64,000 nt of DNA, from the NCBI RefSeq assembly GCF_029635795.1, contig NZ_CP114280.1, positions 310,001 to 374,000 on the forward strand, written 5' to 3'. Position 1 is the first letter of the stretch; the number at the start of each line of letters is the position of its first letter. The notes beneath the pieces were generated by a model that made no database searches, had not been told where the DNA came from, and worked only from the letters and a program-made list of their open reading frames with translations. The stretch is from Dickeya lacustris. GTDB taxonomy: Bacteria; Pseudomonadota; Gammaproteobacteria; Enterobacterales; Enterobacteriaceae. The position numbers and the translations under genes are program-made. Shown here piece after piece: positions 1 to 9,571 of this stretch.

Positions 1-2
1 AG

Positions 3-3000
3 TATGCCAGTGCGGATTTGACCAATAACAGTGAATTGAAACGGGCGGCGAGCGAACGACTCGATGAACTGGATCAGCATGACAGAATTGCTCAAAAGGT
101 AGAGGCATTCAAGCAACAGTCGGATGATGACCTGTTGACGACATACCGCAAATTGAATGAAAACCCTCAGCGTTCTGACGAAGAGCAATTGCAGCATGAG
201 GCTGTACGCACCGTGCTTTCAGAGCGTCTCGGTATTGATGCCAAAGGAAAGCCACAGCCTGCGCCCCAGCCCCTCCATCAGCAGTCTGCACCTGAAGTGG
301 AATCGCTGCAATCAGCCACACCAGATAATCAATCACCAAATGGCATTTCCTCTGGGCGTGTGGACGCATTCCGTGATACGCCGGCGTATCTGCGCCAAGA
401 CTCACGCATTCAGGGGTTCGCTGACGATAGTAATGTCCAGCGTGCGCTGGCAGAGCAGCGACACGCGCCATCGGCTGAAGAACTTATTAGCCAACAGATG
501 GAGCAGGGCGATCAGGGGTATACGCCAGAAGAGCAGGCTATTCTGGAACGGGCTGAAAAAATCCGGGCTGCACGCACACCTCGACTGCCAGCCCCCGGGC
601 AAACATCTGTTATCGCCATGCCCGGGGAGCTTCACCCGATGATGAGCGATGAACGTGCTGCGGGCAGCGGGCCGCAGTTCGATGCCGGGCGGCAGGTGCG
701 CGGACAGTCTTTTATTCCCGCCGAACGCCCACAGGTGGGCAATGAGGTGGGGCGAGCCAGCCAAATCTATGACAGCGAGACGGTGCCGACTCATGCTATT
801 GAGGATAAAGGCATCATTTTTTCTGGTTCGCCGACAATCGACGAGGGGCAGACGGCGCAACCGCCACAGTTTACCGCCGGTGAAACGCGCACTCAGCGCA
901 AGACGCGAGAGTTTACTGAGGCGATGGGTGGCAATAATCAAACTGCGTTGCCCGATCAGCGCCACCGTGTTGCGGGTGTGCCTGTCGATGCGACAACGGA
1001 AGCCTATGCGCGCGGCGAACCTGTCGGTGAATTGAAGTTCTATACGAAAAGTCGCCCCTTCACGAGTGAACATCTGGCCCGTCACTCAAAGTGGGGGAAA
1101 ATGCCAGGTGCCACGGTCGAAGAGGTCGAGGGGGGTTATGCGGTACGGCTTCCTGCTCCAGAATATGGACAACAAGGAAAGGCTGCCGGTTTCGGAGAGG
1201 AACCGCGTGGTACCACACAGAATAGCGGTAAGTCGGCAAAGATTGAGGTGTTTCGTCGTCAGGCCGATGGGCAGGTGTTCTTAGGGTATAAAGACAGCAC
1301 GCGGATATTACCGTTAAAAGCCGGGTTTAAAGACAGCGCAGAGGCGCGGGCCTATCTGAAAGATAATCGTGCCGAGTTGGACGAAAAGCTGGATAAGCTA
1401 CGCAAGACCCTCAACGACAACGCCCCCAAAAGTGAGGGCGTTGCTGCTTCTGGGGCCGATATTGGCGGCGGCAACATTATTCACGATGGCAGTTTCAGTA
1501 GAGACGGGCACAAACCGGAAACTGGAATGCTGCGCGACCGGGTGCAACTGGCCTCCGATCTGTTCGTCTCTCACCTGAACGGCGCAGCCAAAATCAAAGT
1601 GAAGGCGGTGCAAACGCAGGCCGAAGCAGCGGCCATGATGCCAAACGGCATCCCGGCGGAGTTTGGCACTGTCCATGCTATCTATCAGCCAGAACTCAGC
1701 CGGGTGATCGTCATCGCCGACAACATTGCAGGCCCGCGTGAGCTGCGCGCCAAGCTGCGCCATGAAATCATCGCCCATCATGGACTGGCATCAGTGATTG
1801 GTGATGTGGAGTATGACCGCATCATGCGGGTGCTGCACCAGACGCGTGACAGCAAGAACAAAACGATTCAAGAGGTATGGCACCAGGTGGAACGCTCCTA
1901 CAGCAATGAATCGCTGGAGGAGCAGGCCAATGAATTTCTGGCGCATATGGCAGAGCGCAGCGAGCTTACCGGGCTTGGTGGCATGTGGGATCGCTTTATC
2001 TTACTCCTGACCACCGGGCTTCGAAAAGCAGGCGTAATCAGCCATGCCGACATCACGCCGGCGGAAATCCGCAATATCTTGCGTACCATCACTGGCCGCT
2101 TTAAGAAAACAGCGATGTATGCCAATGAGAAGCCCGGCACGCGCGAGTTTGAGGATACGTTTTCACACACTGATGCGCTGTATTCGAAAGCAGACGACAC
2201 CGATCCGCTGCGACCACTGCCGGAAGAGGCAGAGCGCTACCGATCTGAATTGGATAAGGTGATGCGGTCGCTACGGTCTGGAGACATGACTATTACCATG
2301 GGTAGAACTCCGCCGGTGCTGCGTGCGCTGGGCGCGCCCAATTTAAATATGGTGATCTCGCGTGACACAGTGCGCAAGGCGACTAATGGCGTGAAGCACG
2401 ACGTGCCAATAGAGGTGATTGAACGATTGCCGGAACTGATGCATGACCCACTGGCAGTATATCGTTCTCGAACAGAAGATAATGCGATTGTAGCATTGTT
2501 GGAAGCTAATGATGCCAATGGTGATCCGGTTGTATCCGCTGTGCATATGAACGCAAGGCAGGATCGTTTGGAGGTGAATCGTATCGCGTCTGTTTATGGT
2601 TCTGAGGATGGGAAAAAGGTAAGAGTTATGGAGAGTGACGGGTTAACTCTGTATCGCCGAGAAAAACAAAACCCTGAATGGCTTCGTTCCAGAGGGCTCC
2701 AATTGCCCAAGGAGAACACCGTTCAGGGTTCAGAACCTCAATCCAGTACGACCCAAGGGCTCCAATTGCCCAAGCGTGGTTCACCGGACCAAGGCTCAAG
2801 TCAAAATATACTCTCATCCGCCGATATCCGCAAGAACAAGGCCCTGTACTCACGCACCGGCAACCCGATAATGGATGCCGAAACCAGCCGCAAAATGGGC
2901 TTTAACGTTGATAAAGGTTGGTTTGATAAAGCCAAGGACTTCTACCAGATGTCTGCCGACAGCGATCGGACGGAACTGAAACAGTGGTGGCGCGAAACCT

Positions 3001-5441
3001 TCCGTAAACTAAACACCCGCACCTTTGATGGCCTGGCACCGCTGAAATACGCTGAAGACGCGGCGGGGGATTTTGACGCCAGTGTGTCCGGTTATACCGC
3101 CGCTCGCATGGCGGCCGGGGCTGGGGCGGTTTCTGGCGTGGTGTGGGAACACGGTTTAGTGCGGTACAACAAAAAAGAGGGCGTTACCGAGCGTATCCCG
3201 GGAACGGGCAAAGCCGATTCATTGATGGGGATATTCGACGCATTGGGCAACCAGCGCGAAAATTTCCTGAAGTGGATAGCCGGGCACCGCTCTGAACGGT
3301 TGATGGCGGAGGGGCGTGAAAACAACTTCACGGCAGACGAAATTGCGTACATGAAAACCCTGAATCGGGGTAACGAAACGTTGTTTGCCGATCAGAAACG
3401 CAAATATGATGCCTTTATCAAGTCGATTCTGGATCTGCAACAGGACATGGGGTTGATTGATCCTGAAAGCCGGGCGACGTGGGAGGATGCCTGGTATCTG
3501 CCGTATTTCCGTGAAGCGGAGAACGGCGAGACACACGGCCCCTGGACGACACGCGGCGTGGCCAACCAAAGCAGCACGGTGCGCAAGTTAAAAGGCAGCG
3601 AGTTGACTATCAAAGACCCGATTGAAAACCTGTTCAACTATGTGGCGAAATCGGTCGATGCCTCGATGAAAAACGAGGCGATGCGCCGGTCAGTGGTGAA
3701 TCTGGCGGATACCGGCGTCGTTGAGGTGATCGAGAAACCGAACAAAATAGATTACGAACGCATCGGGAAAAATGTGGTGAAAGTGTACGTTGATGGGCAG
3801 GAGCAGCTGGTGCAGGTCAATGATCCAGACCTCTATCGTGCTTTCACCATGATTGATATGGAGCGTAGCAACTCCGTGTTCATGAAAGCGGCGCGCCAGG
3901 CTAAACGGGTGTTGACTATCGGCACGACGGCGATGCCGGACTTCATTTTGCGCAACTTTATGCGCGACTCCCTGCATTCCTGGGCCATCAATAAAGATGG
4001 TTTTCGTGCCGTGACATCCTCGTTGCAGGGGCTACGCAAAGCACTGGCCACGGATGACACGCTGGTGGACATGATGGCCGCTGGCGCTACGTTTGGCGGC
4101 GGTTATCTTAACGTTTACGATCCGGCAGGGTCGGCAGCCAACATCCGCAAAGTGCTACGCCGCAAAGGATACAGCGACAGCCAGATGCGTGAATTCGAAT
4201 CGACGCTGGTACGCAGCGGCAAGGATGTACTGGATAAGCTGGAGAAAGGCTGGGAGTGGTACAAGGGAAAAGGTGAGGCTGTGGAAAATGCTAACCGCGT
4301 AGCCACCTATGATGCCGCATTAAAATCCGGCAAAAGTAAGGCACAGGCGGCGTTTGAAGCGCGCGACTTGATGGACTTCAGCATGATGGGCTCCAGCAAA
4401 TTAATTATCGGTTTAACCGACATGGTGCCATTTTTGAATGCGCGCTTGCAGGGGATGAGTAAGCTTGGCAGAGCGATAAAGGACGGCCCACGAGAGGTGT
4501 TGAAGCGAGGGGGGTATATCGCTGGCTTGTCTTTAGCTCTTCTGGCGCTGAACTGGGACGATAAGCGCTATAAAGAACTGCCGGACTGGGATAAAGATGC
4601 CTATTGGCATTTCTTTTTAGGTGATCAACACGTTCGTTTCCCTAAGCCCTTTGAAATAGGCCTAATGTTTGGCACAACGCCGGAGCGTTTCGTGCGTATG
4701 CTGGGCGGTGAAGATTCCCCCGGTAAGTTCGGCAAAGTCATCGCGCGAAATTTTCTTGAAACGATGGCATTCAACCCCATCCCACAGGTGGTGAAGCCGA
4801 TGGCAGAAGCCTATGTGAATTATGACTTCTTCCGTGGCGGCCCCATTGAGAGCATGGCAGACAGTAACCTGATTGCTGCCGCGCGCTACAATGACCAAAC
4901 CAGTTTGCTGATGCGTGAAATCGGTGCGGCGACCGGGTTATCCCCCAAAATGCTCGACCATATTGTTCAGGGCTACACTGGCACGCTAGGGGCGTATGTG
5001 TTGGGGGCAACCAATATTGTTGCGCGACAGTTCAGTGATGCCGGCGAAACGCCAGCACTGCGGCTGGATGAATTGCCGGTTATCAAATCGTTTCTGCGCG
5101 GCTCTGACCCTGCCAAATCAACGCAATTCGCCGATGATTTCTATCGCATGATGAACCAGGCCAATCAGATCAGCCGCACGATTAATGCCTATCGGGAACA
5201 AGGGCGTAAGGACGATGCCAGCACCCTGAAGACCGAAAGTGCCGGGCTGTTATCAAAACGGAAAATGATGACAGAAACACAGAAAGCGGTTCGCCAACTG
5301 AATGATCGTATCGAGATGGTGCGAATTGATCGCACACTATCGGCAGACGAGAAGCGAGAGCGCATTAACCGCATGATGGCCCAGCGAAATACACTCTATC
5401 AGCAGGCAGTAGAAAGAGTGAATCCGTATTTTGACCGATGA
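3..5441 (+). CDS. Giant phage polyvalent virion protein (5'-truncated by window edge)
   Basis: The reading frame is open from the first full codon, so the N-terminus lies outside the window; a TTG at 18 is only an in-frame codon. More than 1800 residues are visible. The N-terminal ~450 residues are Gln/Pro-rich and low in complexity. A metallopeptidase-like motif HEIIAHHG lies near residue 582 (spacing HExxxH, not the usual HExxH). Residues ~750-890 (GDMTITMGRTPPVL onward) resemble the MuF C-terminal/BECR-fold nuclease region of phage polyvalent proteins. Residues ~1270-1500 (TIGTTAMPDFILRNFMRD) resemble a large polyvalent-protein-associated domain. A hydrophobic stretch near residue 1500 (GYIAGLSLALLALNW) could insert into membrane. 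Known of the family: such proteins are packaged in virions and injected with the DNA. The domain assignments are from recognition, not a search. Two small late genes follow on the same strand. Confidence 0.7.
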   Translation, partial: YASADLTNNSELKRAASERLDELDQHDRIAQKVEAFKQQSDDDLLTTYRKLNENPQRSDEEQLQHEAVRTVLSERLGIDAKGKPQPAPQPLHQQSAPEVESLQSATPDNQSPNGISSGRVDAFRDTPAYLRQDSRIQGFADDSNVQRALAEQRHAPSAEELISQQMEQGDQGYTPEEQAILERAEKIRAARTPRLPAPGQTSVIAMPGELHPMMSDERAAGSGPQFDAGRQVRGQSFIPAERPQVGNEVGRASQIYDSETVPTHAIEDKGIIFSGSPTIDEGQTAQPPQFTAGETRTQRKTREFTEAMGGNNQTALPDQRHRVAGVPVDATTEAYARGEPVGELKFYTKSRPFTSEHLARHSKWGKMPGATVEEVEGGYAVRLPAPEYGQQGKAAGFGEEPRGTTQNSGKSAKIEVFRRQADGQVFLGYKDSTRILPLKAGFKDSAEARAYLKDNRAELDEKLDKLRKTLNDNAPKSEGVAASGADIGGGNIIHDGSFSRDGHKPETGMLRDRVQLASDLFVSHLNGAAKIKVKAVQTQAEAAAMMPNGIPAEFGTVHAIYQPELSRVIVIADNIAGPRELRAKLRHEIIAHHGLASVIGDVEYDRIMRVLHQTRDSKNKTIQEVWHQVERSYSNESLEEQANEFLAHMAERSELTGLGGMWDRFILLLTTGLRKAGVISHADITPAEIRNILRTITGRFKKTAMYANEKPGTREFEDTFSHTDALYSKADDTDPLRPLPEEAERYRSELDKVMRSLRSGDMTITMGRTPPVLRALGAPNLNMVISRDTVRKATNGVKHDVPIEVIERLPELMHDPLAVYRSRTEDNAIVALLEANDANGDPVVSAVHMNARQDRLEVNRIASVYGSEDGKKVRVMESDGLTLYRREKQNPEWLRSRGLQLPKENTVQGSEPQSSTTQGLQLPKRGSPDQGSSQNILSSADIRKNKALYSRTGNPIMDAETSRKMGFNVDKGWFDKAKDFYQMSADSDRTELKQWWRETFRKLNTRTFDGLAPLKYAEDAAGDFDASVSGYTAARMAAGAGAVSGVVWEHGLVRYNKKEGVTERIPGTGKADSLMGIFDALGNQRENFLKWIAGHRSERLMAEGRENNFTADEIAYMKTLNRGNETLFADQKRKYDAFIKSILDLQQDMGLIDPESRATWEDAWYLPYFREAENGETHGPWTTRGVANQSSTVRKLKGSELTIKDPIENLFNYVAKSVDASMKNEAMRRSVVNLADTGVVEVIEKPNKIDYERIGKNVVKVYVDGQEQLVQVNDPDLYRAFTMIDMERSNSVFMKAARQAKRVLTIGTTAMPDFILRNFMRDSLHSWAINKDGFRAVTSSLQGLRKALATDDTLVDMMAAGATFGGGYLNVYDPAGSAANIRKVLRRKGYSDSQMREFESTLVRSGKDVLDKLEKGWEWYKGKGEAVENANRVATYDAALKSGKSKAQAAFEARDLMDFSMMGSSKLIIGLTDMVPFLNARLQGMSKLGRAIKDGPREVLKRGGYIAGLSLALLALNWDDKRYKELPDWDKDAYWHFFLGDQHVRFPKPFEIGLMFGTTPERFVRMLGGEDSPGKFGKVIARNFLETMAFNPIPQVVKPMAEAYVNYDFFRGGPIESMADSNLIAAARYNDQTSLLMREIGAATGLSPKMLDHIVQGYTGTLGAYVLGATNIVARQFSDAGETPALRLDELPVIKSFLRGSDPAKSTQFADDFYRMMNQANQISRTINAYREQGRKDDASTLKTESAGLLSKRKMMTETQKAVRQLNDRIEMVRIDRTLSADEKRERINRMMAQRNTLYQQAVERVNPYFDR
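2693..2774 (+). repeat. Two 19-bp direct repeats inside the polyvalent gene
   Basis: The 19-mer agggctccaattgcccaag occurs at 2693-2711 and again at 2756-2774, exactly 63 bp (21 codons) apart and in frame. It encodes GLQLPK twice, in a Ser/Gln/Gly-rich linker just after the nuclease-like region. The in-frame spacing suggests duplication of a linker peptide. A recombination site for swapping the domain upstream of it is an alternative. Confidence 0.75.
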
Positions 5442-5456
5442 AGGTGGGGAAATGGC

Positions 5457-5741
5457 GTGGCAGTTTTTATCATCAGGGATGCGGCGGGTAATGTTGTTCT
5501 GGATCTGTCAAATAGCATTACAAAAACATTGGGATATTTTACGGTTGAACCGGGAATATCTCAGTCTATCACCGTCCCGGATCTTTATGGCGGACGACTG
5601 TGGGTGTCTGTCTCGGCAGAGCAAATAAAATTCGATATTGGCGTTTGGAGCACGCCTCCCTCGGCGGTAATTAACGGGAATACCATCACAGTGGCGACAA
5701 CCAGGGATGTTCGTTGTTTCTGTGTTTACGGGATTTATTAA
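5457..5741 (+). CDS. Small phage late protein, unknown function
   Basis: A 94-residue protein begins at a GTG 16 bases after the polyvalent-protein stop, with a purine-rich ribosome site (aaggtgggga) just upstream. The composition is beta-rich, without a signal peptide or membrane segment. The N-terminus (FIIRDAAGNVVLD) resembles that of the next gene (VRVVNDSGVTLID), which suggests the two share a small structural module, as in phage tail or virion accessory proteins. The function cannot be read from the sequence. An overlapping ORF in another frame (5431-5628) was rejected in favour of this frame. Confidence 0.6.
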   Translation: MAVFIIRDAAGNVVLDLSNSITKTLGYFTVEPGISQSITVPDLYGGRLWVSVSAEQIKFDIGVWSTPPSAVINGNTITVATTRDVRCFCVYGIY

Positions 5742-5743
5742 TA

Positions 5744-6463
5744 ATGGCATTTGTTCGGGTTGTAAACGACAGCGGTGTAACGCTTATCGATTCTGAGGTG
5801 TTTAATTTATATTTATCTCAGAAAGGGCAATTAACTATGAATTGGGATGTGAATATTGGTGATTGCATGGTCATAACCTATAATGCAAAATCCAATCTCC
5901 CGCCGTTGTTGGCAATATCCTGTTCCAGTCATCACTCTTCACTGCTTTCGGTTAAGAAAAATGGGAATGTATATACCTATACTATTATCTATGTTGATTC
6001 ATCATCTGTTAATTCAACGGTGATTGGTGACTATTATATTTTTGATGCCGGGACATTAACGAGGTCTGGTACAGGTGGGTTAATAATCAGAAATAAGGAT
6101 GGTTATGTTACGTTTGACAGTGATAATCAATACTTGCGAATACATTCAGTAGAGAATTATGCCCCATCAGGCTGGGAGGAATTATCTGGGCCGATGGGTG
6201 CAGATTCTGTCAGAGGGTTGCCAGTGGGGAGGCGGTTTGCGGCAGTCACGAACAAGGTAGGGTATGTTTACACAGAAAGAGTTAATGGCGGCGAAGTTAT
6301 GTCAACATGGTACTATGACGGGGTAAGAATAGCGAGTATAGGAGGAAATATGTCACGACATATGGAACTCTATCAGCAGTCACTGTATGAAAGCGGAGGA
6401 GCTAATCAAACGCGAAATAGCTCCGACTCACAGTATATGATCGTGGATGTTACGGGATACTGA
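5744..6463 (+). CDS. Phage late protein, unknown function (possible tail-tip accessory protein)
   Basis: The protein has 239 residues. The ATG at 5744 was chosen because it follows the preceding stop codon by two bases; the frame stays open upstream to 5714, but that would overlap the neighbour. The protein is beta-rich, Ser/Tyr/Asn-rich and low in Cys, with no signal peptide. The N-terminal motif VNDSGVTLIDSE is like that of the upstream 94-residue protein. Its position as the last rightward gene of the prophage, directly before a lysogenic-conversion-type gene, is typical of tail-fibre or tail-tip accessory genes. The segment is clearly more AT-rich than the core genes to the right, which fits phage origin. 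No named family is assigned with certainty. Confidence 0.6.
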   Translation: MAFVRVVNDSGVTLIDSEVFNLYLSQKGQLTMNWDVNIGDCMVITYNAKSNLPPLLAISCSSHHSSLLSVKKNGNVYTYTIIYVDSSSVNSTVIGDYYIFDAGTLTRSGTGGLIIRNKDGYVTFDSDNQYLRIHSVENYAPSGWEELSGPMGADSVRGLPVGRRFAAVTNKVGYVYTERVNGGEVMSTWYYDGVRIASIGGNMSRHMELYQQSLYESGGANQTRNSSDSQYMIVDVTGY

Positions 6464-6474
6464 TAAACCATTTA

Positions 6475-6717
6475 TTACTGCGAAAATCTGTTCTCACAGT
6501 CTGATAAATTTTTGAATTTGCTTCCTTCAACCCATGTATATTTAAATGCATCACCAACCAAATACTCTGGCTGTTTAAAGCCTGCTCTTTTTTCATATAT
6601 TGGCTGGTCGTATATATGCCTGCCTATTTCTATTTTTCCCCAGCAGGTGGGGGGCTTTGGCGGGGTACATGCAGAGGTTAGTAAAATAACAGGAATCAAG
6701 TGAAATAGTTTATTCAT
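6475..6717 (-). CDS. cor: Cor-like phage superinfection-exclusion lipoprotein
   Basis: The frame is open further upstream, but the start at 6717 gives an ideal lipoprotein signal: MNKLFHLIPVILLTSAC, with lipobox LTSA|C at residue 17 and an aaggt ribosome site about 8 bases ahead. The mature part is ~64 residues, with a second Cys (PPTCWG) and the motif FKQPEYLVGDAFKYTW. This looks like the Cor family of phage N15/phi80-type lipoproteins, which in the known cases block the FhuA receptor against superinfecting phages. Location fits: it is convergent to the last late gene at the prophage end. The Cor identity rests on remembered family features, so confidence is moderate; 'phage-encoded small lipoprotein' is safer. 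Confidence 0.55.
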   Translation of the reverse strand: MNKLFHLIPVILLTSACTPPKPPTCWGKIEIGRHIYDQPIYEKRAGFKQPEYLVGDAFKYTWVEGSKFKNLSDCENRFSQ

Positions 6718-6779
6718 ATTAGTTACCTTGTAAATTATTATATCCCTAATAAAAATCAGTATGAGTTGCTGCCGAGAGT

Positions 6780-6992
6780 TTATCTTATTGAGCTCCTGAT
6801 GCACATCGCTAGCGTCAGCAGTGCAATAAAAACAATAATCCCCAAAATGATACTTCCATCGCTATTCAAATCCATTCGGCATTTCTTCGCTATCATCAGC
6901 GCAGCCGCCCCGAACGGGATGGCAAGCGCGGGGTGGATGGTCATCATAATGGCGGTCAGAATGAGGCAAAAAATAAAGATAGTGGATGACAT
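6780..6992 (-). CDS. Small two-helix membrane protein, unknown function
   Basis: A 70-residue protein with a good ribosome site (gggag, 5 bases before the ATG at 6992). Two hydrophobic segments (residues ~3-34 and ~48-65) are separated by a short polar loop containing KKCRMDLNSDG. It sits 62 bp upstream of the Cor-like lipoprotein gene on the same strand, so the two may be co-transcribed as a lysogenic-conversion unit. A holin is possible from size and topology, but the reverse orientation to the late genes argues against it. Function unassigned. Confidence 0.5.
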   Translation of the reverse strand: MSSTIFIFCLILTAIMMTIHPALAIPFGAAALMIAKKCRMDLNSDGSIILGIIVFIALLTLAMCIRSSIR

Positions 6993-7551
6993 ATTTCTCC
7001 CATTTTATCGGTGATATTACTGGTTTTTAGTAGCATTTTAAGTCTGGTATCGTTATAACGTGGAATTATTTGAGTACAGAAAAGCATTGGCTCTCACTCT
7101 AAATAGCTTTACGAAATTAGCGCCCGAAACCTGTCCGTCGATTTCCGAAAAATATCGCATGTATATGATACTAAAGGACGGATAAAGACGGTATTTTTGA
7201 GTGTTTTTTGATCTGATATTGTTTGTTTTTATTTAAATATCAATTATTTAAATTATTTTATCCGAGAGCAGGAATCGTATTCGGTCTTTTTTTATCTCAT
7301 TGATTTAAAATTATTCATCTTATTTTTCGCGAAAGTATACGTCATTCCCACGAAAACCAATATCCGGTCTTTTCATTTTCACTGGTAAACGAAGTCCTTA
7401 AGCCTTTTTGTCGAGGCAACCTGCAAGGCCCCGCATTTCGAGAAATGTCAGTGGCTATTGGAGTAGCCGAACAATAAGCGTAAAGAAATACAGAGACCAT
7501 AGAATAATACTAATGATATAATTAACTAATTATATATCATGGGGTTAGGTT
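6993..7551. other. AT-rich intergenic segment at the prophage/host boundary
   Basis: No gene is supported here. The segment is strongly AT-rich. It contains a run of small hairpins at 7402-7468: gcct/aggc around 7402-7417, catttc-ga-gaaatg at 7434-7447, and ggcta-ttggag-tagcc at 7453-7468. An imperfect inverted repeat (atgatataatta ... taattatatatcat, 7513-7540) lies just before the ribosome site of the next gene and could be an operator. The right attachment site of the prophage is expected near here but cannot be identified without the left end. Confidence 0.4.
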
Positions 7552-7893
7552 ATGAAAAAAATCATCAGCATAGTGTTGTTTATTTTTCCGGCTATAACCG
7601 GTGCGGCGACGATAAAAAATCTTATATGTACAGCCTCGTATCAGACGATTGAATCTGACGGTTCTGTTTCTGGGAGAGTAATACGTAAAGATATTAAGTT
7701 GCGTGATGCGGGGTCTTCATTTTCGGTCATCATTAATGATGACGTACTGAAAAGCCCGCCACTTACCCTAAAAAAAAGTGAAGGGAAGACGGCATTGATA
7801 GGCGAGAAGGATGGGTTTTATTATTTGAAGCTTGATGGTAATTATCTGATCATGGAAGAGAAAAAAGGTTTCGTCATGAGTGATTGCAGATAA
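7552..7893 (+). CDS. Secreted hypothetical protein
   Basis: A 113-residue protein with an N-terminal signal peptide (MKKIISIVLFIFPAITGAA, probable cleavage after GA-A near residue 19). The mature domain is ~95 residues and beta-rich, with two cysteines (in LICTAS and at SDCR near the C-terminus) that could form one periplasmic disulfide. A ggggttaggtt ribosome site precedes the ATG. It stands alone between the prophage end and a convergent chemoreceptor gene. The AT-rich upstream region and orphan context suggest it arrived with the prophage or nearby mobile DNA. No family recognised. Confidence 0.55.
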   Translation: MKKIISIVLFIFPAITGAATIKNLICTASYQTIESDGSVSGRVIRKDIKLRDAGSSFSVIINDDVLKSPPLTLKKSEGKTALIGEKDGFYYLKLDGNYLIMEEKKGFVMSDCR

Positions 7894-8005
7894 TTCGGCT
7901 ATCAAGCATATAAGCCCATTTAATCCACCCTAAGCTACTAAGGTAGATTAGATGGGACGTACGGTCACACTGTGCGGTTATATACTCTATGGCAGACGAC
8001 TACGA

Positions 8006-9571
8006 TCAGGATGTCAGGCGCGCTGGCGTGATGTCATTTTCCGCCCGGAATCTGCCTACCAGCTCTGCAAGTAATTGTGACTGGTAAGTGAGATTTTGAG
8101 AGGTAGAAACGCCTTTTTCAACCAACGAGGCGTTTTGCTGCGTCACCCGGTCAAGCTGGCCAACGGCATCAGCGATATGGCTAATGGAGGAGACTTGTTC
8201 CTTTGCGGTGGAACTGATATCTGTGATGAAATCAGAGACTTTGTGTACCTGTGCGACGATCCCCTCCATGGACGCTCCCGCATTCTCGACTTGTCGCGAG
8301 CCGTTTTCGACTTTCTCTATACTGGCGCTAATCAACGTTTTTATCTCTTTTGCCGCCTTGGCGCTGCGTTGTGCCAGTGAACGGACTTCGCCTGCGACAA
8401 CCGCAAAGCCTCGGCCCTGTTCACCGGCCCGCGCGGCTTCAACGGCCGCATTCAGAGCAAGAATATTGGTTTGGAAGGCAATACCGTCAATAATGGCAAT
8501 GATGTCCGTTATCTTATGGGCGCTGGTAGTGATGTCTTGCATGGTTGAAATCACCTGATGCATCACTGCGCCGCCTTGTTGCACCGCTTGACTCGTTGAG
8601 GATGCCAGCAGGGTGGCTTGCTCGGCTGTCTCTGCATTTTTTTGTACTGCTGCGCGAATCTCAATCATCGAAGCCGTTGTTTGTTGCAATCTGGAGGCTT
8701 GTTCCTCGGTGCGTTTGCTAAGATCGGCATAATCAGTGGACATCAACGCTGAATCGGTGAATATGGCATCGGAGCTGTCGCGTACCCTGGTGACAATGCT
8801 TTGCAGACTATTCTTCATGTCGGCCAATGCTTTGAGCATCAATTGGGCTTCGTCGCGGCCATGTACCTGGATGGCGCACGTTAAGTCGCCCTCGGCAATT
8901 TTCTGCGCGACCTCGCAGGCATTTAATAAAGGTGAGGAAACGGCGGTGAGCAGCCGACGATGGGCACCGATGTAGAGTGCGACACACGCGCATAGCGCTC
9001 CGACCAACACGCCTATACTGACGATGGAGTTTGATGCCTCGATAGCATTAAACGCGGCCATGTTCTTGTCAGCGAACGCATTGGAAACCTCCACCGTCTT
9101 GTCCACCGCGATGCGGTGGGCTTCATAGAGCCGCTGCACGCCAGGTAAACCTGTGCGAGCAGCGTCCATATTACCTGCTACCAGGGGTTGCAGGACGTTA
9201 TGGCGCGCGGCTTCCAGAAATTTCAGCGCCGCATCGTGTTGCTCGCCCAAAAGATACGTCTCAATGCCGAACGTTTGCGTCTTGCGCCAGTATTCAATCC
9301 GTGCGGCATAATCCTGGGCAAGCTTATCGAACGTTTTTATTGCTTTATCAGGTGATAACGAGCCGTCTAGCCCTTGCGATAAGGTCAGCCGGGCCTCAAT
9401 GAGGTACAGAGGAGGGGGCAGAATATCGGCGGTGATGTCTTTGGCGGTGAAGATTTTGTTGGCCTGTGCGAGCATTTTTTGTCCAGACCACCAGTTAACG
9501 GCTCCCTGCGTGATGACAGAAGCGAGACCGACGAGCAGCAATAAGAACAGTATAGATTTAATCGATTTCAT
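8006..9571 (-). CDS. Methyl-accepting chemotaxis protein
   Basis: A 521-residue transmembrane chemoreceptor. Transmembrane helix 1 spans residues ~5-24, a helical periplasmic sensor domain ~30-185 (four-helix-bundle size), and helix 2 ~187-208. HAMP follows (~208-262), then the cytoplasmic signalling bundle with the invariant hairpin tip ([20 protein letters not shown], near residue 370) that contacts CheA/CheW. Methylation-helix Gln/Glu pairs flank the tip. The C-terminus (DITPARLTS) lacks an NWETF-type tether, so adaptation would depend on other receptors. The start has an agatgagg ribosome site about 6 bases ahead. The ligand cannot be predicted. Monocistronic; the neighbours are unrelated. 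Confidence 0.93.
   Translation of the reverse strand: MKSIKSILFLLLLVGLASVITQGAVNWWSGQKMLAQANKIFTAKDITADILPPPLYLIEARLTLSQGLDGSLSPDKAIKTFDKLAQDYAARIEYWRKTQTFGIETYLLGEQHDAALKFLEAARHNVLQPLVAGNMDAARTGLPGVQRLYEAHRIAVDKTVEVSNAFADKNMAAFNAIEASNSIVSIGVLVGALCACVALYIGAHRRLLTAVSSPLLNACEVAQKIAEGDLTCAIQVHGRDEAQLMLKALADMKNSLQSIVTRVRDSSDAIFTDSALMSTDYADLSKRTEEQASRLQQTTASMIEIRAAVQKNAETAEQATLLASSTSQAVQQGGAVMHQVISTMQDITTSAHKITDIIAIIDGIAFQTNILALNAAVEAARAGEQGRGFAVVAGEVRSLAQRSAKAAKEIKTLISASIEKVENGSRQVENAGASMEGIVAQVHKVSDFITDISSTAKEQVSSISHIADAVGQLDRVTQQNASLVEKGVSTSQNLTYQSQLLAELVGRFRAENDITPARLTS

Noticed and set aside
5431..5628. ORF starting at ATG 5431/5452 at the end of the polyvalent gene
   Set aside because: The overlapping frame from GTG 5457 shares an N-terminal motif with the next protein and fits the gene order; the other frame looks random.
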